Shown here in pieces: positions 23,635 to 36,370 of a stretch of 64,000 bases of DNA. Both the position numbers and the translations under genes were made by a program. The notes below the pieces were generated by a model. It was given only the letters and a program-made list of their open reading frames with translations. It did no database searches and was not told the origin of the DNA. The DNA comes from Malus domestica. Lineage: Eukaryota; Streptophyta; Magnoliopsida; Rosales; Rosaceae. Location of the stretch: assembly GCF_042453785.1 (NCBI RefSeq), contig NC_091671.1:9742001-9806000 (forward strand). Direction: 5' to 3'. The stretch's first letter is position 1; each line of letters opens with the position of its first letter.

Positions 23635-23790
23635 AAAGGAATTTTAACGAAAAATACCCGGTACTGTTCATTTAACAAAAAATCACATTTTTACACTAAA
23701 AAGTCAATCATGATACTATTCATTTTACCATTTATTTTGTTCTTATCATTAAAACTCAAAGTTTTCAAACTATTTTCATTAGTTTTCATT
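23635..23790 (-). mobile_element. AGGGAACTTTAACG MITE, copy 2
   Basis: Same orientation and block order as copy 1, followed at 23794 by a further copy of the AAGGGAACTTTAACGA end. Nested in the 22553-23885 element. Confidence 0.65.
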
Positions 23791-23888
23791 TCTAAGGGAA
23801 CTTTAACGAATCCATTAAAATTCATTGGTTGATTACACTAGGATTTTAAAATCTTGTCAAATCTAAATTTGACTACACCACCCCCTTA

Positions 23889-24434
23889 GTTGACATAGGG
23901 TGAGGTTTGCATTTCACCATTGTTTCTATATCGATTTTCAATTTTTCGAATATTAACCAAAAGATCAATAATTTTGTGGATATATTAAACAAGTGGTCCC
24001 AAGCGACTCAATCATTCACACCCCATCCAATTATCCAACTTTTCATACCCAAAAAGGAAAAGGAAAAAGAAAATACTATATATGTAACAACGTGTGGTAA
24101 ATCCGTACAGTCCAGCACTCGGCCTCGACCTCCATTGCCACCCACCCATCCACCACATTGTCTCCCGCCACGCAACGCCACGCCACATCACCACCGCCCC
24201 ACTTTCCAATTTCCCCTTTTTTATTTTTAATTTAATTAAATAAATCCAAATAAATATTATTTTCCTTATTAAATTTAATTTTCATTGGCAAAGAGCAAAA
24301 AGCAGCTCCACTGTATCTCTCTCGTTCAATAATTACCGAGTTTACAACCGTATCGGTTTCGGTTAAGGCCGCGTTTGGATCTGAAGGATTTAGGGTTTCG
24401 GACTTAATGCTATTGCTATTCGGTCTGTACCAGA
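23889..24434. other. Promoter region and leader of the 24435 gene
   Basis: No other gene seen. CT- and A-rich tracts near 24050-24230, then a probable leader just before the ATG. Confidence 0.35.
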
Positions 24435-27400
24435 ATGTCTCAAGCTTCTTCCTCGCCTCGAAGCTCTGCATATCTCGACGCACTGACGCAAGAGATCGAG
24501 AAGAAGCTCCAGCGGGTATATTAAACTCTTTGTTTCCCGTTTGGTTACTGAGAAAATCTAGGAAAATAATTGAATTAATGAATAATTGAATCAAATTCCT
24601 GCCACAGTTGACTCTGATTCAGTTATTTGAATTTAGTTGAGATACGGGTAATTAATTGTTCGATGTCAGAATTCGTAAATTAATTAAATTGTTGGATATC
24701 TGAATTTGTAAATTACTGTAAAAGTTTTTGAATTTTTTTCAGAATTTTCTTTCATACGGATTTTGCTCTGGTAATTATTATGCAAATGTTTGATTTGGGA
24801 TTGTGAATAGAATGTTTGGATTTGGAGAGCGTTTGATTTAGGATTTGGGAGTTTATTAATGTGATTGCCAGCATAAGAAAAGGATTAGGGAAATTCAGGC
24901 CTAACTTGGTAGAGGTTTCTGTGTGTTTAATGTGTTGTAGGCGCTGGCTTCTCCGTCGCAGCGGCGGAATTTGTTGCAGGAGTTGTTTGCTGACATAGCT
25001 TTGGAGATCGATGAGCGAGCCAAAGGTGAGTGGAAATTCTCCATGGAGTTGTCTGTTTTCGGAATTGACATTCAAATGTTTTCAGTGATACTGCTGTAAG
25101 CCTGTAATTGGTTAGCATTTTAAAGTATAGTTTTTACTTTTTAGATATGATATAACTACTAGCAGTGATACTTAGGATCGGCTGAAAATGGTTTATTTAG
25201 CAGGATAGTACGTTCAATCGAAAGAATTATGAGAATACTATAAGAGCACAGTTGCATTGCGTTGCGTTACTACCTTGATAATGTATGTCAAATGAGTATT
25301 TACTACCACATACGCGTGGAACTAGAAGTGCTTCACAGGAACATTGATTATTCATTGATTAATTGCGGTCTAGTTTGTATGTTGTGGAAAGTCGTTTACA
25401 AGTGTAAGGCGTTACATGCAATATTTATGACTGGTGTTCTAATTTTTGGAATTCACATTGCATGTCAGAAATGATTCTCAGCAGGGAAGAGGATGCAATT
25501 TCTCCTGCTGAGGATGGCATTGAAGGTCAGCTTTGCTTTTATGATGTGCTCACTGATCACTATGTTCGGGTGCCTGAGAATGGAAAACGCATCCTTGATT
25601 TGATTGTCCAACTTTGGAGCCAGTCATTTGCATCTCATATTTTTGCCTTGTTGTTCCACAAATGGGTATGTCAACGCACACCCAGTGTATTGATCTTTTC
25701 CTTTCTATATTAAAGTCACCATTCTGGATACAAAATTCTCCTGGTTGGTGATTTGTTTTGAGAAAATCGTATTGTTTCTGTTTACTTTTGGAGCTTTCAC
25801 CTATAAATCACGTGGATGAAGCATAACGCTGTAAATTGTATTTGTTAAACTGGAAAAGTATGTAGAATGGCCTTGAAAAGTTGTCAAACTCATTGAAATT
25901 GATTTGGAAGTTATCAACATTCTTTATTACCAAGTTATATTTTAAATGATTGACACAGTTGGTCTTCAGACATTCTATGAATGAAGTTTTTGTTCACATA
26001 CTTGAAGCTGATTCTTACTTCTTAACTATGTTGCCTTAGTTAATCCACTGTGATGCCGAGAGGATTTAATATAGTTGTTTTGCCAGCTGTTTGAGGTTCA
26101 ACTTGACAACTCTGAAGTACTTCTTCGTTACTCATCTGCTCTTGTTGAAGGTGCAACAAATGTTTTCTGGTACGAATATAAGTGCATGCTTGTTGTTTTT
26201 TAATGGTTGATTGGAGTCATTGGACTTACAAGTGGTTGTAGATGGCTTTGCAGTATTGTGACATGTCTATTGATTTTGTAGTGCCTTTTATTCACTTTTC
26301 AACGGGACTCCCATAGTTGAAATAATATGTAAAAACAGAATCTCTTGTCTCGTGTCCTTGTATATTTATGTATGTTTTTGTTCCTCCATAGTGTGATGTT
26401 AGGTAGGTGTTGCTTGTTCTGTGAAAATAAATTACGTGTCTTCGATTTCAAAAGCAGCAAAGATAGAAATGGACTTTTTTTTTTAAGGAACCTGGTATGA
26501 CATGAAGAGTTTAATGGTATCTACCAAAGCTACTCTTGTGGACATGTGGAATGGTCTGTCTGCTTTGTTCCCATTGCCCAACTTTTTTTTTCTTTGGGCT
26601 GCTGCTGCTACTATCCATATGTGCTGACAAAATGGCAACTTAGGGTTATGAATTATGTTCCTTTTTTTATTTGAAATGGGAATTCCCCCATCCAAGGTTT
26701 CATTTGTTTCTTTCTGTTCTGTCTAGGAAACTTATTAATGGTACTGTGTGCAAATATGCAGGATTGATACTCAATCAAATGCAAGGCGATTCCAATCCCT
26801 CTTTTGTGTAAGAGCCATTTCACAGTTGAAATTTATATGCTTCTGTTGAAGAACTTTATGAAATATTTATTTCATTTTGTGTTTAACCCACCTTTTATTT
26901 CAGTATCTGCTTGAGGATGTTGCTTTGGAGCCCAAACGGTTAAATAAAATTCCTGTACAGGTCAGAGATTCCCTTTCCAATTTGACAGGGAACTTTTTTA
27001 CTCGGTGTGGATAACTTCTAGCCATGATAGTGATTAAACAACCAATATCTATGTAGACACTTTTAAATTAACTTTAGAATTCTTCATTAATTCTCAGGTC
27101 CAGCGAGATCTATTTCTTTTACTCTCGAGGTTTATAATTTTTTATAACTCAGGTGGGTTTTCTGGTAATGCATCTTCAGCCTTTGAATTAAGAAATTGTA
27201 ATTTGTCCAGTAATGTGTTGATTCATGCAGTTGACAAGCTCGACAGCTTCTTAAGGGAATTTCCTCATTTTCCGAACGCTTTTTTGATTGGTAGTTCAGC
27301 AGACTTCTTTGTTATTGAACTAGCAGATCAGGTCAAATTTGCAACACTCTCCGCAGCAGAACTTTTGCTTAGTTTTGTTCACACACTGCATTGATATTCA

Positions 27401-28253
27401 TATATTAACAATCTAATATGTTCATATTTTCTTTACTGGTCAGCTTCAAAAACTGAAGGTGGAACCAGTATTGCTGCATTACCTTTCATACATAAAAGTT
27501 CTCCAGGGTAATATTCGAACCGTTTTTTTCAGGTTTAAGATTTAAGGAATTATGTGAACCTGGAATTACAGTCGCTTTGTGTTCTGCTTAATGTATTTCT
27601 AATTTAAAAGGAATGGAGCTGAGAATGGCCACAAGCACAAGGTTAAAGGCTTGTCTGTATAGCTTCACTTCTCCTGGAGGTCCAATGTACCCTACAAGAG
27701 CTGTTCGTCATGCGGCATGGGATGCATTAGATTTGCTTTTTCCTGTGAGTATATTATTATTACCTATCACAATTTTCTGGTTAAACTGGATAAATTTAGT
27801 GCAATCGTACTGTTATCATCTTAGTTATCCTAAATATTGTGCGTTATATAGATTATTTTATTGCCAAGGGGAGATCTTTATTGATAATTTGATGACTAAC
27901 TCTGAGATAGAATAATCTATAGAGCCTTACATGATGCATTTAGGCGTCATCATGGGTTGTCGTGGCTTCAGATAGATTATACATGCATATTCAAGGACTT
28001 ACCAGTGTCTTCCCATGACTCGATTCTGAGCATTCCGCCTTGTTTGCATGTGTGGGAGCATAACTCTGAGTCTATGGTGCAGGTTGGCAGATACCCGCGG
28101 CATCTCATAAGCCTGTTCTTCCGATTGCTATATCCATGGTACTGGCCCGCTTCTTGTTGGAATTTCGTCATGGATTGCGTAAAGGCGGTATTGTATTCTC
28201 TGTTAGGATTAATCTACTCAAGTTTGGGGAAGCTGAGAAAGCCAAAGTTTTAA
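24435..28253 (+). CDS. Conserved plant protein of unknown function (11 exons)
   Basis: I do not recognise the family. Eleven exons join in frame: 24435-24515, 24941-25025, 25469-25665, 26087-26169, 26762-26807, 26904-26960, 27098-27152, 27231-27331, 27444-27507, 27611-27744, 28083-28253, giving 357 residues. It starts MSQASSSPRSSAYLDALTQE. The middle is leucine-rich and looks all-helical, with conserved-looking blocks such as FYDVLTDHYVRVPENGKRIL, PKRLNKIPVQVQRDLFLLLS and CLYSFTSPGGPMYPTRAVRH. The last 55 residues are strongly hydrophobic and aromatic (LISLFFRLLYPWYWPASCWN, then AVLYSLLGLIYSSLGKL), suggesting one or two membrane segments and C-terminal membrane anchoring. No signal peptide. 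Every border is GT-AG and phases agree, so this is a real gene rather than a remnant. Arrangement suggests a widely expressed single-copy gene; function unknown. Confidence 0.85.
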
Positions 28254-30369
28254 AATGCTGCCAATTTCGAAAGATGTAGCCTGTAAAGTTAAAAAACTAA
28301 ACCCCTAGGAACCGAAGCGCAAAGTTGTTTGTAGTGAATTGTATATGTGATTTTGTTCCCGTTTTGCCCTCTTTCGACGGAACCGAAATTGTTTCTTCTT
28401 AATTTTGATTGCAAACACTACTTTGGTTCATTGTTTGTTCCCCTTTTAGCCGTCGATTACATGTTCTCAATAACTTGTTTTATTTGCTTTTCCTTGGTGG
28501 ATCGTTTTAATTGTTTTCAGATTGCATCTCTTATTACGCAAATGCAAATCTAAGCTAAAATTAAAGAATATTTAGGGGGGCTAAAACGTATCCAAAAAAT
28601 TTCCTTGCCGGAAACTTTGTAGGCCTACACATTCGGAAAATGCTCCTGCATGAATTTCAACAAGTTTGTGGTATGGCGAATGGCTCGAGTTCGTGGGCAA
28701 TACGCCTGCTGGAGGTTGCATTTGGTCGAACTTTTGGCATCAACCTGAGGTTGTATTTGGCCGAACTTTTGGCATCGACTCGGGGTCATGAATGGCACGA
28801 GACTGATCTACGGCTGTCTGAATCTGGAGACTGATCTACGGCTATCAAGTTCATTATGTTTGGTACTGAATATAGGGCATTGTCTCATTGCCGATACAAA
28901 ACCAAACAGTTTGGCTTGGATGCCATTTACCAGTCCAATCCTGCCTGAACCAGTAAGGCACCCGTAGTTCAGTCGGTGACTTAGGACCGGAACCAGCCAA
29001 ACCGGCTCGTGCCACCCTTAGATGAATTAGCAGTGTTTCCCAACCCATACGCCGCACTAGAAACATACATGGATAGCTAGATTAACAAGACTGGATTGCG
29101 AAGGTAGGGTATTAGCAAAGTTTTTGCCCGACTAGGGTATTGTGTTTTCCTCTAATACGAGATAACCTTATCTCTTGTTCCATACTATCACCGTGGATCA
29201 CATAATTAATCACGTGATGAGAGAGATAGAGATAGATAACCTTCTCTCTAGCATCCTATTTCTACTCAACTATCGAGACAAACGAATCAAACAGCGAAAA
29301 CACAAGTCATCTCAGTTGAAACGTAGCTATGTGAATTCCAACATCAAAACATAAAGACGTACATAAGTTCACATAGCAGAAAGTAAAAATTCTAATCTCA
29401 GAAACTCAACAAGTTTAATCCAGTCACTTGGGACGGAAAACCAGCCGTATTCAATAGTGTGCATACGGAAAACCAACCATGGAAAGATAGAACCATGCCC
29501 CAATGCAATCTACTGATATAGGCAACAAAAGGGTAATATTCACAATCAAAGCAGCAACTATCAACTCTGACCCAGAATACAATCAGAATTAACAATCACC
29601 CCCGCTGTCTTTACCCAGACACCGAATAAAGACCGTCAAAAGGCAGGCATATCTGGAACTCCTTCCAGGACTAGGAAGCCTGAAGGCACCGCAGATCTCT
29701 GAACATCATCGTTATGACTTCAGTAACCAGTTCTACACCTAGAACCGGCTAGTTGCTTAGTCCATACAATTTCTCTAAACGCATAATGTCAGGATCAATG
29801 CCAATTAAATTATCATTTCTGGGTCAGGGGTATAAGAGAACGCTACCATAAATTAGCAGGAAATATAACCAGCTCAACTGCACCAAACACAAAGGACAAA
29901 ACTTAAATAAATAACAAGATTTCAAAGCCAAGGAAAACAGAGATATCTACCTCATGCGAAGTACGCCATTTTACAGGCAGTAGAACCAACCAAACTCATT
30001 GCAGCAGTGTGTGAATTCTCTAAGGCTCAATCCTTTCACACGTTCTGCAGCCAGTTTTGTCTTTGTGTGCGGAGAAACAGAGACCAACTTGTTGAAAAGG
30101 GATTGAAGAAGCTAATGGATGGGAGTTCAGTTCAAAGTACTGAAACTGTCTATTAACCCACATATCTCATACCCATGTCTAAACAAACATAATAAGTGCC
30201 CAAACTACTTAAGCAAGATTCTACAAGTTCTTCCTACGCATGATTTCTCTCTCAAGGAAATTGGGTTTTGATAGAAATACAGAAAATATATGAGGTTGTC
30301 AAATCACCAAGCACCTAATGAGCCATAAAAGATGTAATAAAGCCAACACTTCATACAGCTGATTTCACT
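28254..30369. other. Spacer between convergent genes
   Basis: 3' UTRs of the flanking convergent genes plus spacer. A short direct repeat (TTGCATTTGGTCGAACTTTT and TTGTATTTGGCCGAACTTTT) lies near 28715-28775. No further gene recognised. Confidence 0.4.
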
Positions 30370-32366
30370 TTACTCTTGCATTGATTCTGCTGCTGCATGG
30401 TACTTCTCTAGCTCGGCATCAAGATCTTCAGCGGAAACCTTTTGGTCCTTTTCACCACGGCCTCTTCCACTTCCGCGTCCACCACCGCCCCTTCTAGGAC
30501 CACGGCCACCACGGCTGCCGCCACCACCACCTCCGCCACCACCACCGCCGCCACGTATACGTCCAAATGCACCACCCCTACTCTGTCCCCTGCTCAACAG
30601 CCACAACAAATACACAATCAGCTTCAGATAAATTAAAACATGGCACAGATAATAAATACGCACATCCAACAATAATAGAAGCCGAGTCTTCCCAATTGCT
30701 ACATCTCATGACTCAAACACATGTATGAGACAAAACATCAGCTATATTCGAAGGGGTAACTGAGGCATGATGGAACATCAGTTTGAGTATCATACAAATA
30801 CATTTTAATCTAAATAAATAAGTATCAAAGTCATTAATTCAAGATTACTTATTTGTTTAGAAGTTTCAGTTACAACATGTTTAAAGATTTTAAAGACTAC
30901 AACTTCTAGGTTTTCCCTCTACAATAAAACCATAGACTCTACATATGGCCCGGAAAACAGCCCATAATAAACCCAAGCCAATAATGCAAAATCGTAATAG
31001 GCACAACAGCATCCAGCATTTGCAAAAACAAAACTTGCACCTTGATGCATTCTTATTCCAGACAAATGTTGGCTAGAAAGATTAACTAATGCCTAGAACA
31101 AAAGCCAAGAGCTTCTTATAGCAATCAAAAATCAAAATAACCTCTTATTCCTTCAAGTCATTTACTAAAAAGCGGAAAAAAATGTATAAGCACAAACATC
31201 AATGAGAGCTAATTCTAAAGTGAAATGTATGGTACACAACATACCCCATGGGTAGTCCATTCCGATTTCCAAAATTTCCATTAGCAGCAGGGGGGAAAGC
31301 AGGTGGGGCTCCAGGTGTCCCAATGTTTGTTCCTACAATCTCAATCTTCATCGGCTTCCCATCAAGCTGAACATTGTTGTATCTTTTAACAGCCGCCGCA
31401 GCATCCGTTCGTCGTGAGAAAACTACGTCTGCCGTTCCCTATGAAAAAGAGCTTTGTATTAAACTACAGCAGGACACAAAGAATTCTCCAGAAGGACCAA
31501 CAATGCAAAACTTGACAAGGTACCTTTGATCTCCCGCTTCTGTCATAATGTACTCCATAACGTTTCAGGTCACCAACCTCAGAAAACAATTCCTGGCATA
31601 ATAATTTGACTTTAGAAAACACAAATTGTAGCAACAAATGTGGATTCAAAGTCTCTGTTATTTGCAAAGACTGTTCAATAAAGGCATTAAAGGGATTTTC
31701 GATGTTCCGCAGACTTATCAACCGTATCTTAATTACATGTGGATTAGCCGATTAGTTTAACATTTATTCGGCTAACATAAAAACTCCAATCTAATAAAAT
31801 AATTTATAAGAAGAATCCAAATTCAAAACATTTAGTTCTAAATCCAATATCCAAATACCCCTAATTTTGATTGATCATAAATCACAAACGAAACCCCACC
31901 CTCTTAAGAAACAAGTCCAGCTTTTATATAGAATTTTGAAAGAACAGGGAAATTCACCTTAATGTCCTCGTTGGAAACGCCATAATCGAGATTGGAGATG
32001 TAGAGCTTGGTTCCGGTTTCGATAGCCGATGCTCTCCCAGCTGGAGCCGCGTACGCCACCGCACCAAGATCCCCATACATGTCGTGTTGCCACGCAGTCT
32101 CCGGCGCCTAAATCCCCAAAATTTATTATTAACTCAATTCAATTTCAACTGGAGAAAAGATCAGATCAGAGCCAAAGCCAGAGATTTGCTTCTACCTTGG
32201 CCGCAGCCACGTACGGCGTCGCGCGATTGGCGCCGCGATTCGGCAAGCGGCGGGCGGGTCCGGGTCCGGAGGTCCCCCGGCCGCCGCGGCCTCGGGCGTT
32301 CCCGGATCCCGATTTCTTGCTGGTCTTGATGAGGTCGTCCAGGGACATGCTTAGAGGGTCCTGCAT
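30370..32366 (-). CDS. ALY: THO complex subunit 4 / ALY mRNA export adaptor
   Basis: Nuclear RNA-binding adaptor that links splicing and the THO/TREX complex to mRNA export. Five exons on the minus strand: 32366-32196, 32107-31958, 31592-31524, 31438-31245, 30589-30370, joined in frame to 267 residues. The N-terminal MQDPLSMSLDDLIKTSKK and C-terminal LDAELEKYHAAAESMQ are the two UAP56-binding motifs of the family. Between them lie an RGG-rich region, the RRM (LYISNLDYGVSNEDIKELFS for RNP2 and the start of the fold; GTADVVFSRRTDAA for the RNP1 strand) and a second Gly/Arg region with a run of twelve glycines. Length and domain order are normal. The 5' leader has a GA microsatellite near 32412-32428. 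The exact exon 4/5 join (one or two bases either way) is the least certain point. Confidence 0.93.
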
Positions 32367-32583
32367 CTTGTTTGACTAGGGGAAGAAACGAAACCCTCGG
32401 AGCGAGAAAGTGGAGAGAGAGAGAGAGAGGGTTAGGGTTTCTAGTGGCGGTGGGAATTTGAAGTGACGGACCGAAAATGATGAGAGAGAGTCGGAGGAAG
32501 AACCCTGCGAAAGAATGATTCATTTATATAAGGTCATTTGCTTTCGTGGTTTTATATTTTAAAAAGCAAACCCTCAGCGTCAA

Positions 32584-32657
32584 GGTTTCGTGGTGTAGTT
32601 GGTTATCACGTCAGTCTAACACACTGAAGGTCTCCGGTTCGAACCCGGGCGAAGCCA
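32584..32657 (+). tRNA. tRNA-Val(AAC)
   Basis: 74 bases. The acceptor stem pairs GGTTTCG with CGAAGCC, followed by discriminator A. D arm GTGTAGTTGGTTATCAC, anticodon loop with AAC, T arm CCGGTTCGAACCCGG. No intron. An A/T-rich tail follows. Confidence 0.95.
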
Positions 32658-33088
32658 CTTTTGTTTTTGGTTCTTTGTTTTTCACCTGGTGTTTACTTTG
32701 TTTTAGGACTTGTTATGGTTTATTTTTTGCAATACCGCTGTAATTCGATTCTAATCTCACTTTGTTATTGTAAAACTCAAACTTAGCTGCTGTAATTCGA
32801 TTCTAATCTTACTTTGTTATTGTAAAACTCAAATTTAGCCAGTTAATCACACGAAGCTTACGTTTTTTAGAGTTTTTTTTTTTTTTTTGCAGTTTTTGCA
32901 AAGGCTCAATTCTAATATTACTTTTCCTATAAATTAAATTCTCATTTAATTGAGTGAACTCAATTTTCGTCTCACTTTGTCAATTTTTTGTCAATTACAT
33001 CAAATAAATGGTGAAATTTAAGTTCCAAGAGAAAACGTGAGATTAGAAACAGGTTATCATGGGCATTGTGAAAATTATATATTTTTTA
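32658..33088. other. AT-rich spacer after tRNA-Val
   Basis: Contains an imperfect direct repeat of about 60 bases (GCTGTAATTCGATTCTAATC ... AAACTCAAA) at 32730-32840. No gene. Confidence 0.45.
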
Positions 33089-33243
33089 AGGAAAACTAAT
33101 GAAAAGGTCTTGAAAACTTTTAGTTTTAATGATAAGGACCAAATAAAGGGTAAAGTGAATAGTACTAGGATTGACTTTTTAGTGTAAAAATGTGGTTTTT
33201 CGTTAAATTGAACAGTACCGGGTGCTTTTCATTAAAGTTCCCT
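33089..33243 (+). mobile_element. AGGGAACTTTAACG MITE, copy 3
   Basis: AGGAAAACTAATGAAAAGGT through CAGTACCGGGTGCTTTTCAT to AAAGTTCCCT; opposite orientation to copies 1 and 2. Confidence 0.75.
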
Positions 33244-33396
33244 ATTTTTTATTGCATTGCAATTGTACTAGTTAATTTGGCATACTCGAATAGATCATGG
33301 AAGATCGAGTCTTGATTGTATCCCTCATATGAGATCACTTTTTATATAAGTGAGGTGCGGATTAATAAACTCTAAACTTCGAAAATAAGAATAAAT

Positions 33397-33542
33397 AAAA
33401 AAGGCTTGAAATTTTTTAGTTTTAATCAAAATGACAAAAAAGTGTTGTAAGCGAATAGTACCGGGAGTGACTTTTTAGAGTAAAAATGTCATTTTCGTTA
33501 AAAAATGAACAATACCAAGAGTATTTCATTAAAATTTCCATT
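33397..33542 (+). mobile_element. AGGGAACTTTAACG MITE, copy 4 (decayed)
   Basis: Keeps AGTACCGGGAGTGACTTTTTA and GTCATTTTCGTTAAAAAATG but is clearly more diverged than copy 3, which lies 150 bases away. Confidence 0.55.
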
Positions 33543-34232
33543 AAATTTTCTAAGACTAGATGTCCAACTTTGATTTTTGGTTTTTAGTGGTTGGATGGTT
33601 GCCATTTTTTCTTTTTCCCTTTTTTCCCCAAAGCTATTTTATCTTATTTTTAAACTTTGTACTATTTTCTCTTATTACTAAACAAAAGTTTTCTTTTATT
33701 GAGGTGTCTGCCTTTTCAGGGAATCAAGATCCTCTCTAGATTTTACAATTCGAATGCAACGAGTTGAGAAATATGGATCATTCATTTTGAAACCCTACTA
33801 TCCCCATTAGCTCATTCTAATCATCCATCTTACCCAAATCATGGGTCCAAATCTCTCTATCCGACTCTTAAACGGTCTGAATTTCTCGGTCTATCAATTT
33901 CAGATTACAAGATCCATAAAGGGTCTAAATTCCTTCCTATGGGATGAATACATAGTTTCCTTTCATTCTTTCGTTTTTTTTTTTATTGAAATACATAGTT
34001 TCTTTGAATATTAGACATGATGGAATTTTTCATTGGATCTTTATATACGTTTTACAAAAATGATGGAATTTTTCATTGGATGTTTTATATACGTTTTACA
34101 AAAATGAAAGGGGAGAAAATATTCTTTTCAATATTGGAAGAATTAATATGATAATTAGTTAGACCATATTTTCATGTGATAAGTATTGGTTTAGGGAGTT
34201 GGATTTACACCGAGAAAACAAAAATACATACA
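33543..34232. other. AT-rich spacer
   Basis: Holds a roughly 55-base direct repeat (GATGGAATTTTTCATTGGAT ... ATATACGTTTTACAAAAATGA) at about 34019-34105. No gene seen. Confidence 0.4.
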
Positions 34233-34304
34233 AGGGCCCAACCGGGTTCGAACCGGTGACCTCTTGATCTGCAGTCAAATGCTCTACCACTGAGCTATGG
34301 ACCC
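34233..34304 (-). tRNA. tRNA-Cys(GCA)
   Basis: On the minus strand: acceptor GGGTCCA pairs with TGGGCCC (one G-T), D arm GCTCAGTGGTAGAGC, anticodon arm TTTGACTGCAGATCAAG with GCA, T arm CCGGTTCGAACCCGG. 72 bases, no intron. Confidence 0.95.
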
Positions 34305-34497
34305 AATTTATTTATTATTCCATTATTAATATTAATAACAGGTGGCAAATCACATTAATCTGTTTATTTCAGATGGGCCTTTATAGTTGGTTAAGGTTGG
34401 CCCGGAGAACAACTTGTGGGACCCAGAAAAGTGTTTGACAAAAGCCCACCATGTAACTCAGAAATTTGTGACTGCCCTTTTGTTTTATTTAGACAAA

Positions 34498-34964
34498 CAG
34501 TAAAGTGTAGCTATGGTCCCTTAACTTTAACTTAATTGAAGTAATGGTCCATCAATTAAAAATCCATTACCACTGGTCTCTCAACTCATCAAAACATGCA
34601 GTTATGGTCCCTCAACTAAAAATTCATTACCATTGGTCCCTCAAATTTAATTCAACTTGAGAAATTGTCCTTTAACTTTAACCTAATTATAGCAATGGTC
34701 TTTCTAACATAATTCATTTTGACAAAAAATTTGACGTAGTTGACGAAAATGACCATAATTACACACTTTGATGAGTTGAGGGACCCTAATTGTATAAATG
34801 GTCATTCCAACATAACTTATTTTGACAAAATTTTGACGAAATTGATGAAAATAACTATAGCTACACATTTTGATAAGTTGAGGGACCAATGGTAATGGAT
34901 TTTTAGTTTATGGACCATTGCTCCAATTTGATTAAAGTTGAGGGGTCATTGCTACAATTTACTC
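34498..34964. mobile_element. Mutator-like MITE with 9-base target duplication
   Basis: The ends AGTAAAGTGTAGCTATGGTC and, read inward, AGTAAATTGTAGCAATGACC are inverted repeats that continue with many GGTCCCTCAACT blocks. It is flanked by a perfect 9-base duplication, TTAGACAAA (34489-34497 and 34965-34973). 467 bases, non-coding. Confidence 0.8.
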
Positions 34965-35099
34965 TTAGACAAAAATACTTTGTCCTAATTCCAGTTAGTC
35001 ATAGTCAAATTTTACTATTATAACTGAAATTTCCGATCATTATACCCAACACAACTGTAAATTAAAATTTTAATTTATTTATTGGGTGCTAATTAAATT

Positions 35100-36260
35100 C
35101 TTATGTGCATTTTGGAGGTGATAGTGCTAACACAGAATCAGGCACTCAAGAAGTCAAGGTTGCGTATAACCGGTGGAAGCAATCTAAACTCTTTAAGTTT
35201 GATGCTCACAAATCTAGTGTGAGCAAGAAAGAGCATACAAGGTTCAATCTTAGAATGTGATAAGGTGACATATTTCATGAAAGCAATTGAGGAACATTTT
35301 GTGAAATCTAATAAAGGCAGTTACTAGCACACTTTCGGGCATGAAGCACGAAAAATCCAAAAGTGTGTGTGAGCACATTATGGAAATGGGGGACACTGCA
35401 ACTCAACTTAACTCCTTGAAGATAGAGATTTCTAAGTCATTCTTGTTCAGTTTCATTCTCAGTTATCTCCCTTTGAGTATGGACTATTCAAGATTTCCTA
35501 TAACACACATAAGGAAAAGTGGTCCTCCAATGAACTTTTTGACCATGTGTGTTCAAGAGGAACTACCGAGGAGCAATGTGCCAAGAAAAGCAAACGTTGT
35601 CTTAGGGTGACCGGAAAGAAACCAATGAAGAGTTTTGCCGACAAGGATGCATGCTGCTTCTGCAATAAAAAGAAAGAATGTGCCAAGTTCAAGAAATGGT
35701 TGGAAAAGAAAGGTACTCTTTGCTTATGTGTGTCATAAATCTTGATCCTAGTAATACATAGTGAATTAACTTAGATGGTTCAATTCACATTACCAATTTC
35801 ATGCAGGGGTTCTTAAAATCACAAAAAGTCGAGAGGCAATGAGCAATTTATCTACTTAGGAAATCGAATATGTTCCAGTATTAAAGCAGTGAGGACTTTT
35901 AAAATAACATTAGGATCTCGTTTCTATTTAAATTTGAAAAATGTTTTTTATGTTTCGTCTTTCTCTAGAAATTTAATTTCAGTTTCAAAGTTAGTGAAAC
36001 AAGGAAGAAGAAATGACACAAAAATAGAAGCATGTAACTCGAGATCAAATTATGAAAGAAATATTTTGTTGCAACCAATAGAAAAATTATTGCCAATTGC
36101 CTGAAATGAGAAGCAAAAATATTTTGATAAAGACGTTCCTCAGTAATATCATCATGACTCTTGACGTCATGTGTGGTTACCAAACTAAAAATTGGGCTAC
36201 TCTAAACATTCCATTAGTTATTTTATATTTCCAACAAAAATACTTGTATGCACCAAAAAC
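35100..36260 (+). mobile_element. Copia-type LTR retrotransposon fossil (gag to protease region)
   Basis: Broken remnant of a Ty1/Copia element read on the plus strand. Recognisable parts in order: a UBN2-type gag stretch around 35160-35560, a CCHC zinc knuckle at about 35650-35690 (CCFCNKKKECAKF), and the protease/pre-integrase region near 35890-36010 ([17 protein letters not shown]). No reverse transcriptase and no LTRs were recognised. It carries several breaks and is old. Confidence 0.75.
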
Positions 36261-36370
36261 CCAGGTCCAGTTGAGGTAAATGTATTTCAAAAATTAAAAC
36301 TTAGGGAAGTGCTTTAGAAACATATGTATAAAAATAACATATTTCATTTAGCCTTTTCATGCCTGCTATA

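Larger units (their letters stand above)
22553..23885. mobile_element. PIF/Harbinger (Tourist)-type non-autonomous element
   Basis: Terminal inverted repeats GGGGGTGTAGTCA on the left and, read inward, GGGGGTGGTGTAGTCAAATT on the right, flanked on both sides by TTA (22550-22552 and 23886-23888), the classic Harbinger target duplication. The 1.33 kb interior has no transposase; it is rich in AAATCC/GGATTT runs and contains two copies of the AGGGAACTTTAACG repeat. Confidence 0.75.

Noticed and set aside
28900-29066. GGTT...ACCGG-rich stretch resembling a tRNA or repeat
   Set aside because: No cloverleaf can be drawn and no inverted ends are found.
35100-36260. Treating the gag-like frames as a domesticated host gene
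   Set aside because: Zinc knuckle and pre-integrase blocks occur in normal Copia order and the element is clearly broken, so it is a fossil.
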